A DNA stretch of 64,000 nucleotides from Streptomyces spirodelae (GTDB lineage: Bacteria; Actinomycetota; Actinomycetes; Streptomycetales; Streptomycetaceae). Shown in pieces: positions 7,544 through 16,122 of the stretch (positions are counted from its first letter, which is position 1; every line of letters begins with the position of its first letter). The translations under genes and the position numbers were made by a program. The DNA lies in NCBI RefSeq assembly GCF_017676385.1, contig NZ_JAFFZN010000012.1, positions 62,001 to 126,000 on the forward strand. The letters run 5' to 3'. Below the pieces are notes generated by a model that searched no databases, had not been told where the DNA came from, and was given only the letters and a program-made list of their open reading frames with translations.

Positions 7544-9427
7544 CTATTCGACCACGTCGATGGGGTAGCGGTTGGTCTCCACACCCGCGGCGGTGACCAC
7601 TTGGACCTCCACCCGGCCCGGCTCGACCTCCACCGGCACCGGAACCGTCAGAGCGGTGTCCGAGGGGCTGGTGAAGCCGCCGGGTACGGGGATGAGGGGA
7701 GCGTGCACATGGACGGCGCCGATCCGGACGACCATCCGGGCCAGCCGGTCGGGCGCGGTGGCGCCGGGAGGGACGAAACCGGCGCCGCGGATCTCGATGT
7801 CGTCGCCGGTACGGATCGGGGAGTGCAGGTCGCCCATCTCGCGCGCACGGACCACCGACAGCACCACGGGGCGGCCGCCCTCGGCGTACTTACCTGCCAG
7901 ATACGTCGCCGCCGAGACGACGACCAGCAGAGCCAGTCCCCAGGGCAGGTCGGGCAACTGGTCGGGCTGCCGGGCCAGCCGGACCGCGGCGAAGACCACC
8001 GCGACCGCGCTGATGAGCACGTACTGCACGTCAGAGAACGCGCCACGGCCCGCGTCGTCCGTCAGCAGATCGGCGGCGTGCGGACGGTCGGCACGCACCT
8101 TCTGCAGCCGCCTGCCCTGCACCCGTACGGCGACCGTACGGCGCACCACGACGGCCACCGCACAGGTCAGCGCGAGTACCGTCACCACGCCCGCGCCGCG
8201 CGACAGATCCAGCCCCGCCAGCAGCGCCCGGCGCTCGTCGGGACCGGGCGCCGTCGCCAGCTCAACGGCCAGGACCAGTACGGAGAAGACCGACAACAGC
8301 ACCCACCCGGCGGCCACCGTACGGGAGGTGGACAATCTGTTGTCCTCCCCGATGACGGGTGCCAGGACGCCACCGCGCGCCCGGTGCAGCCAGGCCGCGA
8401 GCGACAGCAGTGAGCCCGAGACGAAAGCCGCCACCAGTCCGGCTGTCCGCCCGCTCGACCAGCCGCCGGCGAGTGCGCACAGCAACTGCACCAGCAGCAG
8501 CACGCCGACAGCGGCCCATACGGCGAGCAGGGTGCGCCGCCAGAGCCGCGCGACCCACACCTCGCCCTCTTCACGGCTGCGGTCGGCCACAGCCCGCGCA
8601 GCCTGGGTCAGCTCATCGGAGACCCACTGGCGCGAGGCACCCGCGGAGTGCGCCAGTCCCACGGGGACACCCTGGCCGGTGGCCAGTTCGTCCCTGCGCC
8701 GCACGAACGCGGCCAGCGCCTTGCGGTACCCCTCTCGGGCACTGTTGGGACAGTTCTCGCACTGGCACGGCGACTTGGCGCCGCTGTCGGCGGGAGGGGA
8801 GTCACTGCCGATGGGGCGGCCGGTGGGAGAGGGCGGTGTGGGGGAGGGGGAGGACGTCGAGGGTGTGGAGGGCGCGGGGGGCGCGGGGGGTGCGGCGGAC
8901 GCGCCGGACCGTGCGCCGGGGACTCGGCCCGCGCCCGTGCCGGGGGAGGTGCCTGTGTCGGGGGAGGGGCCCGTTCCGGGAGTGGCGCTCTTCCCAGGGG
9001 TGGTGCTCTTGCCGGGAGAGGTGCTCTTCCCAGGGGTGGCACCGGGGGAGGGGATTCTCCCCCGTGCCGAGGGCCTTCCGGGGGCGGTGGACTGCTCCGC
9101 GCCGGGGCGCGTCCCCGGGGCAGCGCTCTCACGGGGGGCGGCACCCTTCCCGCCTGCGGCGCCCCGCTTCGGGGCGGCGCCCGGGCCCGAGGTGGTGCCC
9201 TGGCCTGCGGGGGAGCCCTCCCCCCCGGCGGAACTCTTCCGGGGGGAGGTGCCCTGGCCCGGCGGGGTGCCCTGTCGAGAGGGGGTGCCCTTCCCCGGTT
9301 CGGGGCCCGTGCCGGACGTGCGGCGCGTGCCCTGCGTGCCGTCCGGCCCGTCCTCGTCGCCCGGGCCCCTTGAGCCGTCCTGAGCCGCATCCACGGCCAC
9401 TGCGCAACCCCGCCTCTCAACTTCCAT
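7544..9427 (-). CDS. Membrane protein with low-complexity N-terminus and IPT-like C-terminal domain
   Basis: Up to 627 residues. The first 215 or so are Gly/Pro/Ser/Thr-rich with degenerate PGKSTSPGKSTTPGKSA repeats. Then comes a Cys cluster CQCENC, a Tyr/Arg-rich helix (SAREGYRKALAAFVRRRDEL), about five membrane helices, and a beta-rich C-terminus (TGDDIEIRGAGFVPP...) like an IPT/TIG fold. The ATG at 9427 lacks a ribosome site. A GTG nine codons later (9400) follows AGGCGGGG and may be the true start. I do not recognise a named family. The arrangement suggests a surface protein with a metal-binding or disulphide knuckle before the membrane. Confidence 0.72.
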   Translation of the reverse strand: MEVERRGCAVAVDAAQDGSRGPGDEDGPDGTQGTRRTSGTGPEPGKGTPSRQGTPPGQGTSPRKSSAGGEGSPAGQGTTSGPGAAPKRGAAGGKGAAPRESAAPGTRPGAEQSTAPGRPSARGRIPSPGATPGKSTSPGKSTTPGKSATPGTGPSPDTGTSPGTGAGRVPGARSGASAAPPAPPAPSTPSTSSPSPTPPSPTGRPIGSDSPPADSGAKSPCQCENCPNSAREGYRKALAAFVRRRDELATGQGVPVGLAHSAGASRQWVSDELTQAARAVADRSREEGEVWVARLWRRTLLAVWAAVGVLLLVQLLCALAGGWSSGRTAGLVAAFVSGSLLSLAAWLHRARGGVLAPVIGEDNRLSTSRTVAAGWVLLSVFSVLVLAVELATAPGPDERRALLAGLDLSRGAGVVTVLALTCAVAVVVRRTVAVRVQGRRLQKVRADRPHAADLLTDDAGRGAFSDVQYVLISAVAVVFAAVRLARQPDQLPDLPWGLALLVVVSAATYLAGKYAEGGRPVVLSVVRAREMGDLHSPIRTGDDIEIRGAGFVPPGATAPDRLARMVVRIGAVHVHAPLIPVPGGFTSPSDTALTVPVPVEVEPGRVEVQVVTAAGVETNRYPIDVVE

Positions 9428-9654
9428 GGGATGGAAGGGGATTGTGCCTTACGTGAGCAGGTATCAGCTCGACAGGGCGGACTCGTCCCGGGTGATCCTG
9501 AGGGAGGGAGGTTGATGTGCGGGCCATGTCGTAGCTGAGCAGCGCCGTACGGCTGTGGAGGAAGGGGGCAACGCTCCGCCGCGCGCTGGGCACTTGTGAG
9601 TGAACGGCGAATGCGACTCGGTTGACGCGTCGGTGCCGCGCAAGGGTGCCGCTC

Positions 9655-10857
9655 TCACGCCGGGCGGACAGCCCCGGCGAAGGGCATCTGGTCGATGGGC
9701 GCGACCCGCACAGCGGTGCCGGGCCGGGGAGCGTGGATCATGCGACCGCCTCCGATGTACAGGCCGACGTGGCTGACGCTGTCATAGAAGAAGACGAGGT
9801 CGCCCGGAGCGAGGTTGCCACGTGAGACGCGTTTGCCCGCGTGGATCTGGCTGTAGGTGGTGCGCGGTAGTGAGACGCCGGCCGCCTTCCAGGCAGCCTG
9901 GGTCAGCCCGGAACAGTCGTACCCGGTAGGACCCGTACCGCCCCACACGTACGGCTTGCCCAGTGCGCTGCGGGCGAAGGCGACCGCACGGGCGGACCGC
10001 CCGGTCGCCGGCTGCCCGGCGGCGGGCGCGGCGGGGCCTGTGTTGTGGTCCGCGTGCTTCTGTGACGTATGGCTCCGTGCCGCCTGACCGCGCCGGGGGG
10101 CAGCCTCTCGCGCGGTGGCGCGGTCCCGCTCCCCGTTGCGCGACGTGGGGTGGTGTCCGTCGAGGACGGCGGCGCGCTGCTTCGGCGTCAGCCTGTTGAG
10201 CAGGTGCTGCGCACGGCCGAGCTTGCTCTGGACAGCGCGCTTGTGGCGGCTTGCCCTCTCCGCCGACTTTTCGAGCTCTGCGGAGACGTCCGCCGCCTCC
10301 TTGCGCACCTGTGCGAGCTGTCGGGTCCGTGCGGCGGTACGTTTCACCGCTGCCGCCTGAAGGTCCCCGGCGCGTTCGACAGTGGCGGCGCGGTCCAGGT
10401 AGTCCGCAGGGCTGGAGGAGAGTGCGAGCCGTACGGCGGGATCGACGCCACTGCCGTCGCGGTACTGCGCCGCCGCGTAGGACCCGAGTGCGTCCCGGGA
10501 GGCGTTGAGCTTCTCCTGGCGGCGTGCCGCCTCGTCGTGGAGCGTCTCCAGCTCGCGCCGGGCCGCCCGCGTTTTCTCCCGGGCGCCGTTGTACGCCTCG
10601 GTGGCACGCTCGGCGTCCCGGTGCAGCCGGTCGACCTCGGCTTCCACGGCCGCCGTCCGGTCCGCACTCCTGTCCGCACTCCTGTCCGCTCTCTCGTTCG
10701 CTGCCCTGTCCGCCGTTTCCGGTTGCGGGCGAGGCTGTGCGTGGCCGGAGCCCTGGAAGGAGGTGACGCCCGCCGTGCCCGCCAGTACGAGGGTGAAGGC
10801 GGCGCGGGCGAAAGGGACGGCGAGAGGGTAGGGCTTGGGCTTGCGGTGCGAGGCCAT
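9655..10857 (-). CDS. Secreted NlpC/P60 peptidoglycan hydrolase
   Basis: A 400-residue exported cell-wall hydrolase. A basic N-terminus and hydrophobic stretch (FARAAFTLVLAGTAGVTSFQGSGHA) act as a signal peptide. Residues about 60-215 form a long coiled coil (RipA/PcsB-like). The C-terminal NlpC/P60 domain carries the catalytic Cys in YDCSGL (C315) and the His in SHVGLYIGGGRMIHAP. These enzymes cut D-Glu/meso-Dap-type stem-peptide bonds, and the coiled coil usually holds the enzyme inactive until released. AAGGGAG lies nine bases before the ATG. I looked for a ydaO/c-di-AMP riboswitch in the leader and did not find its conserved blocks. Confidence 0.92.
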   Translation of the reverse strand: MASHRKPKPYPLAVPFARAAFTLVLAGTAGVTSFQGSGHAQPRPQPETADRAANERADRSADRSADRTAAVEAEVDRLHRDAERATEAYNGAREKTRAARRELETLHDEAARRQEKLNASRDALGSYAAAQYRDGSGVDPAVRLALSSSPADYLDRAATVERAGDLQAAAVKRTAARTRQLAQVRKEAADVSAELEKSAERASRHKRAVQSKLGRAQHLLNRLTPKQRAAVLDGHHPTSRNGERDRATAREAAPRRGQAARSHTSQKHADHNTGPAAPAAGQPATGRSARAVAFARSALGKPYVWGGTGPTGYDCSGLTQAAWKAAGVSLPRTTYSQIHAGKRVSRGNLAPGDLVFFYDSVSHVGLYIGGGRMIHAPRPGTAVRVAPIDQMPFAGAVRPA

Positions 10858-11219
10858 GGTCGGCCGTCACTCCCTTACTTGCGCTTGCTGATCGGTGCTT
10901 GCTGGTCCGATGCGTGCTGATCTGTTGGTGATCTCTACGAGCGCGGTGTTGTGCACATCACACCTGTCCCGGCGGCCGGGGTGGCCGCGCCGACCGGCAG
11001 GGCGCGGCCACCTGGCGAGGACGCTAGGCGAAGCGGTGACGGCCGGACGCGGGAATGATCACAAGTGAGCCTTTTCGGCGCGAAGCTGCCCGGGTCGGCG
11101 CGCCTGACCGCGCAACGCGGGGGGCATATGCGCGAGCACTGACCGGTACCGCGAGAGCCACCGCCGAGAAGCCGGGGGTGTGCTAAAGGCCCCGAAAAAG
11201 CCCGGATACGCTCGCGCTC
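10858..11219. other. Divergent promoter region, NlpC/P60 gene and small membrane gene
   Basis: This 362-base gene-free stretch serves both flanking genes. Towards the right gene, TACGCT (11207-11212) lies seven bases before the ATG at 11220, which has no ribosome site, so that transcript may be leaderless. The leader of the left gene contains short near-repeats around GATCAGCA and CCAGCAAGCAC (10870-10925). No riboswitch core was recognised. Confidence 0.45.
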
Positions 11220-11573
11220 ATGGACGTTCTCATCAATGCTTTCGTCGGCCTGCACATCATCGGGATAGCCGCGCTGCTGGGCGGTTTCCTCACGCAGATG
11301 AAGGCGATCGGCAAGGGCGAGGCCCACATCAGTCCCAGCATGCTGCACGGGGCGCTGACCATGCTGGTCACCGGCGTGGCACTGGTCGGGCTCAACCAAG
11401 CCGACGACAGCACGGTGAACAACGTCAAGATCGGTCTGAAGCTGGCGCTGCTCGTGGTCGTCCTCGGTATCACCTATGTGAAGCGGGACGAGGAACGGCT
11501 GAGCGCCCCCCTCTTCGGCACCGTGGGACTGCTGACGACGGCGAACATCTTCATCGCCGTGCTCTGGGTCTGA
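11220..11573 (+). CDS. Small conserved integral membrane protein
   Basis: A 117-residue protein with four predicted membrane helices (LINAFVGLHIIGIAALLGGF; an ALTMLVTGVALVGL helix; a GLKLALLVVVLGITYV helix; LFGTVGLLTTANIFIAVLWV) and a short charged loop KRDEERL. It resembles the small actinobacterial membrane proteins usually encoded next to pcrA. There is no ribosome site; the gene is probably read from a leaderless transcript. The function is unknown. Confidence 0.8.
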   Translation: MDVLINAFVGLHIIGIAALLGGFLTQMKAIGKGEAHISPSMLHGALTMLVTGVALVGLNQADDSTVNNVKIGLKLALLVVVLGITYVKRDEERLSAPLFGTVGLLTTANIFIAVLWV

Positions 11574-11597
11574 CCCAGGCTCCCCGCGCTCTCGCCG

Positions 11598-11640
11598 GTC
11601 CGCCGTTCCCCGGAGCCCGCTCCGGCGGACGGCCGGTTTT
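11598..11640 (+). terminator. Hairpin followed by T-run after small membrane gene
   Basis: CCGGAGC (11610-11616) pairs with GCTCCGG (11619-11625), with outer GTCCG/CGGAC pairing, and the sequence ends in GGTTTT. It separates the small membrane gene from uvrD. Confidence 0.55.
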
Positions 11641-11655
11641 CCACAGGGCCTCCGG

Positions 11656-11678
11656 GTGTCGGTGCGGCGGCCTAGACT
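11656..11678 (+). promoter_or_regulatory. RecA-NDp/PafBC-type DNA-damage promoter of uvrD
   Basis: GTGTCGGTG, eight bases, then TAGACT matches the LexA-independent actinobacterial damage promoter tTGTCRgtg-N8-TAnnnT at every strongly conserved position. The -10 ends nine bases before the uvrD ATG, so the leader would be very short or absent. The consensus is recalled from work on mycobacterial recA; activity here is inferred. Confidence 0.65.
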
Positions 11679-11687
11679 CGTACGACG

Positions 11688-14243
11688 ATGAGCAGCCTCT
11701 TCGACGACAGCTTCCTGGCGGACCTCGACGGTATGGCACCCGAGGCGGACGCGCCCCCGCCGCCCGACCCCGAGGGCTCCGCAGACCCGGGCCCCACGGA
11801 GGAGATCCCGGACGACCTGTTTGCGGGCACCTTCGCGGGCGGTGCCGCGGGCACCGGCGGGCGTGACGCGTATCACCGCGACGGCGCCCCCCGCTCCGTC
11901 ATCGACCCCGCCGCGCTGCTGGAGGGGATGAACGAGCAACAGCGGGACGCCGTCCTGCATGCGGGCTCCCCGCTGCTCATCGTCGCCGGCGCCGGCTCCG
12001 GCAAGACGCGGGTGCTCACCCACCGCATCGCCTATCTGCTGGGCGCCCGCAGCGTGCACCCTGGGCAGATCCTCGCCATCACCTTCACCAACAAGGCGGC
12101 GGGCGAGATGAAGGAGCGCGTCGCTGAGCTGGTGGGGCCCCGCGCGCAGTCGATGTGGGTCTCCACCTTCCACAGCGCGTGCGTACGCATTCTGCGCCGC
12201 GAGAGCAAGAAGCTGGGCTTCACCTCGTCGTTCTCGATCTACGACGCCGCCGACTCCAAGCGCCTGATGGCCCTGGTCTGCCGCGACCTCGACCTGGACC
12301 CCAAGCGCTTCCCGCCCAAGTCGTTCAGCGCCAAGGTCTCCAACCTCAAGAACGAGCTCATCGACGAGGAGGACTTCGCGGGGCAGGCGAGCGATGGGTT
12401 CGAGAAGACCCTCGCCGAGGCGTACACGATGTACCAGGCGCGGCTGCGCGAGGCCAACGCGCTGGACTTCGACGACCTGATCATGACGACGGTCCATCTG
12501 CTCCAGGCGTTCCCCGACGTTGCCGAGCACTACCGCCGCCGCTTCCGGCACGTCCTCGTCGACGAGTACCAGGACACCAACCACGCGCAGTACCAGCTGG
12601 TGCGCGAGCTGGTGGGCCCCGCCGAGGACCAGGCCGAGCTGTGCGTCGTCGGCGACGCCGATCAGTCGATCTACGCCTTCCGCGGTGCCACCATCCGCAA
12701 CATCCTCCAATTCGAGGAGGACTACCCGAACGCGACCACCATCCTGCTGGAGCAGAACTACCGCTCGACGCAGACGATCCTGTCCGCCGCCAACGCCGTC
12801 ATCGAGCGCAACGCCGACCGGCGTCCCAAGAACCTGTGGACCCAGGCGGGCTCGGGTCCCAGGATCACCGGCTATGTCGCCGACACCGAGCACGACGAGG
12901 CGCAGTTCGTCGCCGACGAGATCGACCGCCTCAGCGACGGCGAGCACGCGAAGGGTGAGCTCCAGAAAGGCGAGCACCAGAAGGGTGAGCACCAGAAGGG
13001 CGAGGGGGACGAGGGCAGAGTCCGCCCTGGCGACATCGCCGTCTTCTACCGCACCAACGCCCAGTCCCGTGTCTTCGAAGAGGTCTTCATCCGCGTCGGC
13101 CTGCCGTACAAGGTCGTCGGCGGGGTGCGCTTCTACGAGCGCCGCGAGGTCCGCGACATCCTGGCCTATCTGCGGGTGCTGGCCAATCCGGAGGACGCGG
13201 TGCCGCTTCGCCGTATCCTGAACGTGCCCAAGCGGGGCATCGGCGATCGCGCCGAGGCCATGATCGAGGCGCTCGCCCTCCGCGAGAAGATCACCTTCCC
13301 GCAGGCGCTCGCCCGCGTGGATGAGGCGTACGGCATGGCCGCGCGCTCCCTCAACGCCGTCAAGCGGTTCAATGCGCTGATGGAGGAGCTGCGCACCGTC
13401 GTGGAGTCCGGCGCGGGGCCCGCCACGGTGCTGGAGGCGGTGCTGGAGCAGACCGGCTATCTGGCCGAGCTGCAGGCATCCACCGACCCGCAGGACGAGA
13501 CGCGGATCGAGAACCTCCAGGAACTCGCCGCCGTCGCACTGGAGTTCGAGCAGGAGCGCGGCGAGGCCGAGTCTCCCGGCACCCTCGCCGATTTCCTCGA
13601 ACAGGTCGCCCTGGTCGCCGACTCCGACCAGATCCCCGAGGAGGGCGAGGACGAGGGCGTCGTCACGCTCATGACCCTGCACACCGCCAAGGGCCTCGAG
13701 TTCCCCGTGGTCTTCCTGACGGGCATGGAGGACGGCGTCTTCCCGCACATGCGCGCCCTGGGCCAGACCAAGGAGCTGGAGGAGGAGCGACGGCTCGCCT
13801 ACGTCGGCATCACCCGAGCCCGGGAACGGCTCTACCTCACCCGTGCCGGGATGCGCAGCGCCTGGGGCCAGCCCTCCTACAACCCGCCCTCCCGCTTCCT
13901 GGAGGAGATTCCGGCCGAGTACATCGACTGGAAGCGGACGGGCAGCGGTGGCGGCGCCATGGGCGGTGCGGGCTCGTCCGGCACCGGAATCGGTGCGTCC
14001 CTCTCCTCGTCCGCGAGCGCCTCGGCCCGGCGCGGGGGGCCGTCGGGCTTCGCGACGCGCCGCGCGGGCGACCGGCCGGTCGTCTCCCTCCAGGTCGGTG
14101 ACCGCGTCACCCACGACAGCTTCGGGCTCGGCACGGTGCAGGCGGTCAAGGGCAGTGGCGACAACGCCGAGGCGACGATCGACTTCGGCGGCGAGAAGCC
14201 CAAGCGGCTGCTGCTGCGCTATGCGCCCGTGGAGAAGCTGTGA
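11688..14243 (+). CDS. pcrA: ATP-dependent DNA helicase UvrD/PcrA
   Basis: An 851-residue superfamily 1 helicase acting 3'-5' in nucleotide-excision repair and replication-fork restart. An acidic 75-residue N-terminal extension precedes LEGMNEQQRDAVLHA. Walker A is AGAGSGKTR (near residue 105), motif Ia TFTNKAAGEMKERV, Walker B VDEYQDTNHAQ, motif III GDADQSIYAFRGA, and motifs V/VI LMTLHTAKGLEFP and YVGITRARERLYL. The C-terminus carries the Tudor-like RNA-polymerase contact (VGDRVTHDSFGLGTVQAVKG). Residues 422-441 hold a tandem KGEHQ insertion that is not part of the family core. A DNA-damage-type promoter lies immediately upstream. Confidence 0.97.
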   Translation: MSSLFDDSFLADLDGMAPEADAPPPPDPEGSADPGPTEEIPDDLFAGTFAGGAAGTGGRDAYHRDGAPRSVIDPAALLEGMNEQQRDAVLHAGSPLLIVAGAGSGKTRVLTHRIAYLLGARSVHPGQILAITFTNKAAGEMKERVAELVGPRAQSMWVSTFHSACVRILRRESKKLGFTSSFSIYDAADSKRLMALVCRDLDLDPKRFPPKSFSAKVSNLKNELIDEEDFAGQASDGFEKTLAEAYTMYQARLREANALDFDDLIMTTVHLLQAFPDVAEHYRRRFRHVLVDEYQDTNHAQYQLVRELVGPAEDQAELCVVGDADQSIYAFRGATIRNILQFEEDYPNATTILLEQNYRSTQTILSAANAVIERNADRRPKNLWTQAGSGPRITGYVADTEHDEAQFVADEIDRLSDGEHAKGELQKGEHQKGEHQKGEGDEGRVRPGDIAVFYRTNAQSRVFEEVFIRVGLPYKVVGGVRFYERREVRDILAYLRVLANPEDAVPLRRILNVPKRGIGDRAEAMIEALALREKITFPQALARVDEAYGMAARSLNAVKRFNALMEELRTVVESGAGPATVLEAVLEQTGYLAELQASTDPQDETRIENLQELAAVALEFEQERGEAESPGTLADFLEQVALVADSDQIPEEGEDEGVVTLMTLHTAKGLEFPVVFLTGMEDGVFPHMRALGQTKELEEERRLAYVGITRARERLYLTRAGMRSAWGQPSYNPPSRFLEEIPAEYIDWKRTGSGGGAMGGAGSSGTGIGASLSSSASASARRGGPSGFATRRAGDRPVVSLQVGDRVTHDSFGLGTVQAVKGSGDNAEATIDFGGEKPKRLLLRYAPVEKL
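12951..13010 (+). repeat. 15-bp in-frame tandem repeat inside uvrD
   Basis: Four units of aagggtgagcaccag type (12951-12965, 12966-12980, 12981-12995 and a degenerate 12996-13010) encode KGELQ-KGEHQ-KGEHQ-KGEGD. The repeat lies between the SDGEHA and RVRPGDIAVFYR segments, in a surface loop of domain 2A. Confidence 0.9.
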
Positions 14244-14286
14244 GACGGCCGTCCATCCGGTCGGCCGTCCCGCTGTTGTGAGCTTC

Positions 14287-14345
14287 GGCTGAGCCCCAGC
14301 CCCAGCCCCAGCTGAGGCTCAGCTTCAGCTGGGGCTGGGCCTCAG
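14287..14345. terminator. Large bidirectional terminator hairpin
   Basis: Between convergent uvrD and the M23 gene, GGCTGAG (14287-14293) pairs with CTCAGCC (14340-14346), and the inner CCCCAGCCCCAG blocks pair with CTGGGGCTGGG. The long, nearly perfect stem suits termination from both sides. The CCCAGC unit is itself repeated three times in the left arm. Confidence 0.7.
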
Positions 14346-14358
14346 CCGAGGGCGACTC

Positions 14359-16122
14359 TCAGCTGATGTTGAGGCCCTTGCTCTGCAGCCACGGGATCGG
14401 GTTCACGGCCGAGCCGCCGCCCGGGTGCACCTCGAAGTGCAGGTGCGGCCCCGTGGAGTTGCCGGAGTTGCCGGAGTAGGCGATCACATCGCCCGCCTTG
14501 ACCTCGCCCGAGCGGATCTTGTTGCTGCTCAGGTGGCAGTACCAGGTCTGGGTCCCGTCCTTCGCCGTCACAACGGCCATGTTCCCGTACGACACATCGT
14601 GCTTCGTGGTCACCGTGCCGTCGGTGGCCGCCATGACCGGGGTGCCGTAGCTGACGGGGAAGTCGATCCCGGTATGGACCGACATCCAGTTGACGCCGGC
14701 CTGGCCGTAGCGCGCGCTGAGAGTGTGGTCCTTGACCGGGATCACGAACTTGGGGCGCATGGCCTCCTTGCGCGCCGCCTCCTTGGCCTTGCGCTCCTTC
14801 TCGGCCTGCTGGCGCTGCTTGAGGTCGATGCGCTCCTGGGTGCGGCTGGCGCGGTCGGCGAAGTCGTCGGCGTCGGCGGAGAGGCTCTGGAGCTGGGTGT
14901 CCAGCTTGCTGTTGACGCTCGACGGCTTGACGGGCGCGGCGTCGGGGGCGGCGACGGTGGTGGTGTCCTTGTCCTTGCCGTCGTCACCCATCACACTCGC
15001 CGCGGCCGCTCCCGCGACGCCCATGACGGCGACGGACGGAACCGCCACGGTCATCAGGGCCCGGCGACGGGGGCGGGGTTTGGGGGAGCGGCGGCGTCCG
15101 CGTCCATGCGGGCCGCCGACGGTGCCGAGGGCGGCGGGTGCGCCGGGTTCGTCGGGACCGTCCCACTCACTGTCCGGTGCGGAGACCTCGTGGGGCGCGG
15201 GGAGGTCGTGGGGCGCGGGCGCCCCGGCGAAGTCGGCAGCTGCGGGGTCGAAGCCGTGCTCGTCCTGCGTAAGGACGGAGAAGTCCCACTGGGCGGTGGC
15301 GTCCTGGTCCTGACCGTGCTCTGGATGCTGGCCGTGCCCGCCCGGATCGCTGTAGCCGTCGTGGCCCTCGTAGCTCTCGTGTCCCTCGTAACCGCCCTGG
15401 CTGTCGTAGACACCCTGGCTGTCGTAGGTGCCCTGACCTTCGTAGGCGTGGTCTTCATACGGGGCATAGCCGCCGGAGTCGGGCCGACTGCCGTGCTGCG
15501 GGTCGTAACCGTCGTAGGGGGATGCGGCCTGCGCGTGCGCGTCATAGGCGGCGTGTTCGTATGCGCCGTAGCCGTCCTGACGGGCGTAGCCGTCCTGGCT
15601 CTCGTAGCCGTACGCCGCGCCCTGGCCGTCCGTCGTCCAGCCGGCCGTCTCCGTCCCGGCTGTCTCCCAGCCGCCGGTGCCCCAGGTGGTCGAGTCCCAG
15701 CCGCCGGCCTCCTGCACACCGAACGTCCACTGGCCGGTGCCGTCGTCCGCCGTGGGGAGTCCGGGCCCGTTCTGCGCGGGGATGTGCGGGGCGGCCGCCA
15801 TGGCGTCGGGCACGTAACTCCCGGTGCCCCAAGCGGTGGTGGCCTCCCAGGACGCAGTCGGGTAGCTGCCGGTGTCGGTGCCGGGGAGCGTCCCGAAGAG
15901 GGGATCGTCGTCGCCGTAGGTGGTGTACGGACCATCGGCGTAGGAGCCGCCGGAGGTGTCGTAGGCGCCGATGGGGTACCCGTCGTACGAGCCGGCCTGG
16001 TAGGCGTCCTCGCTGTAAGCGCCGTACGCCGACTGCCCGTGGTCCGCGTGGTAGGAGCCGTACGAGAAGCCGGAACCGGGGTCGTCGGGACCGGGGACTC
16101 CCGACGGATGACGGTCGTTCAC
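14359..16122 (-). CDS. M23 (LytM) metallopeptidase with long Tyr/Gly-rich cytoplasmic region
   Basis: A 587-residue wall peptidase. The first 330 residues are Tyr/Gly/Asp-rich with YGSY/YEGHE-type repeats. A basic stretch (RGRRRSPKPRPRRRA) and a membrane helix (LMTVAVPSVAVMGVAGAAAA) follow, then a coiled coil (SSVNSKLDTQLQSLSADADDF to about residue 445) and the M23 domain with VHTGID (zinc His and Asp, near 480) and GPHLHFEVH (near 556). Three start codons lie in a row: TTG 16128, GTG 16125 and GTG 16122. I chose 16122 because GAGAAG sits six bases before it. The enzyme likely cuts peptidoglycan cross-bridges outside the membrane. Confidence 0.88.
   Translation of the reverse strand: MNDRHPSGVPGPDDPGSGFSYGSYHADHGQSAYGAYSEDAYQAGSYDGYPIGAYDTSGGSYADGPYTTYGDDDPLFGTLPGTDTGSYPTASWEATTAWGTGSYVPDAMAAAPHIPAQNGPGLPTADDGTGQWTFGVQEAGGWDSTTWGTGGWETAGTETAGWTTDGQGAAYGYESQDGYARQDGYGAYEHAAYDAHAQAASPYDGYDPQHGSRPDSGGYAPYEDHAYEGQGTYDSQGVYDSQGGYEGHESYEGHDGYSDPGGHGQHPEHGQDQDATAQWDFSVLTQDEHGFDPAAADFAGAPAPHDLPAPHEVSAPDSEWDGPDEPGAPAALGTVGGPHGRGRRRSPKPRPRRRALMTVAVPSVAVMGVAGAAAASVMGDDGKDKDTTTVAAPDAAPVKPSSVNSKLDTQLQSLSADADDFADRASRTQERIDLKQRQQAEKERKAKEAARKEAMRPKFVIPVKDHTLSARYGQAGVNWMSVHTGIDFPVSYGTPVMAATDGTVTTKHDVSYGNMAVVTAKDGTQTWYCHLSSNKIRSGEVKAGDVIAYSGNSGNSTGPHLHFEVHPGGGSAVNPIPWLQSKGLNIS

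Noticed and set aside
10858..11100. Possible c-di-AMP (ydaO) riboswitch ahead of the NlpC/P60 gene
   Set aside because: Such genes often have one, but the conserved blocks are not visible in the leader. Infernal with the RF00379 model would settle it.
10935..14114. 1059-codon open frame antisense to uvrD
   Set aside because: It lies opposite a fully motif-supported helicase, has no family signature or ribosome site, and is the typical third-position-GC shadow frame.
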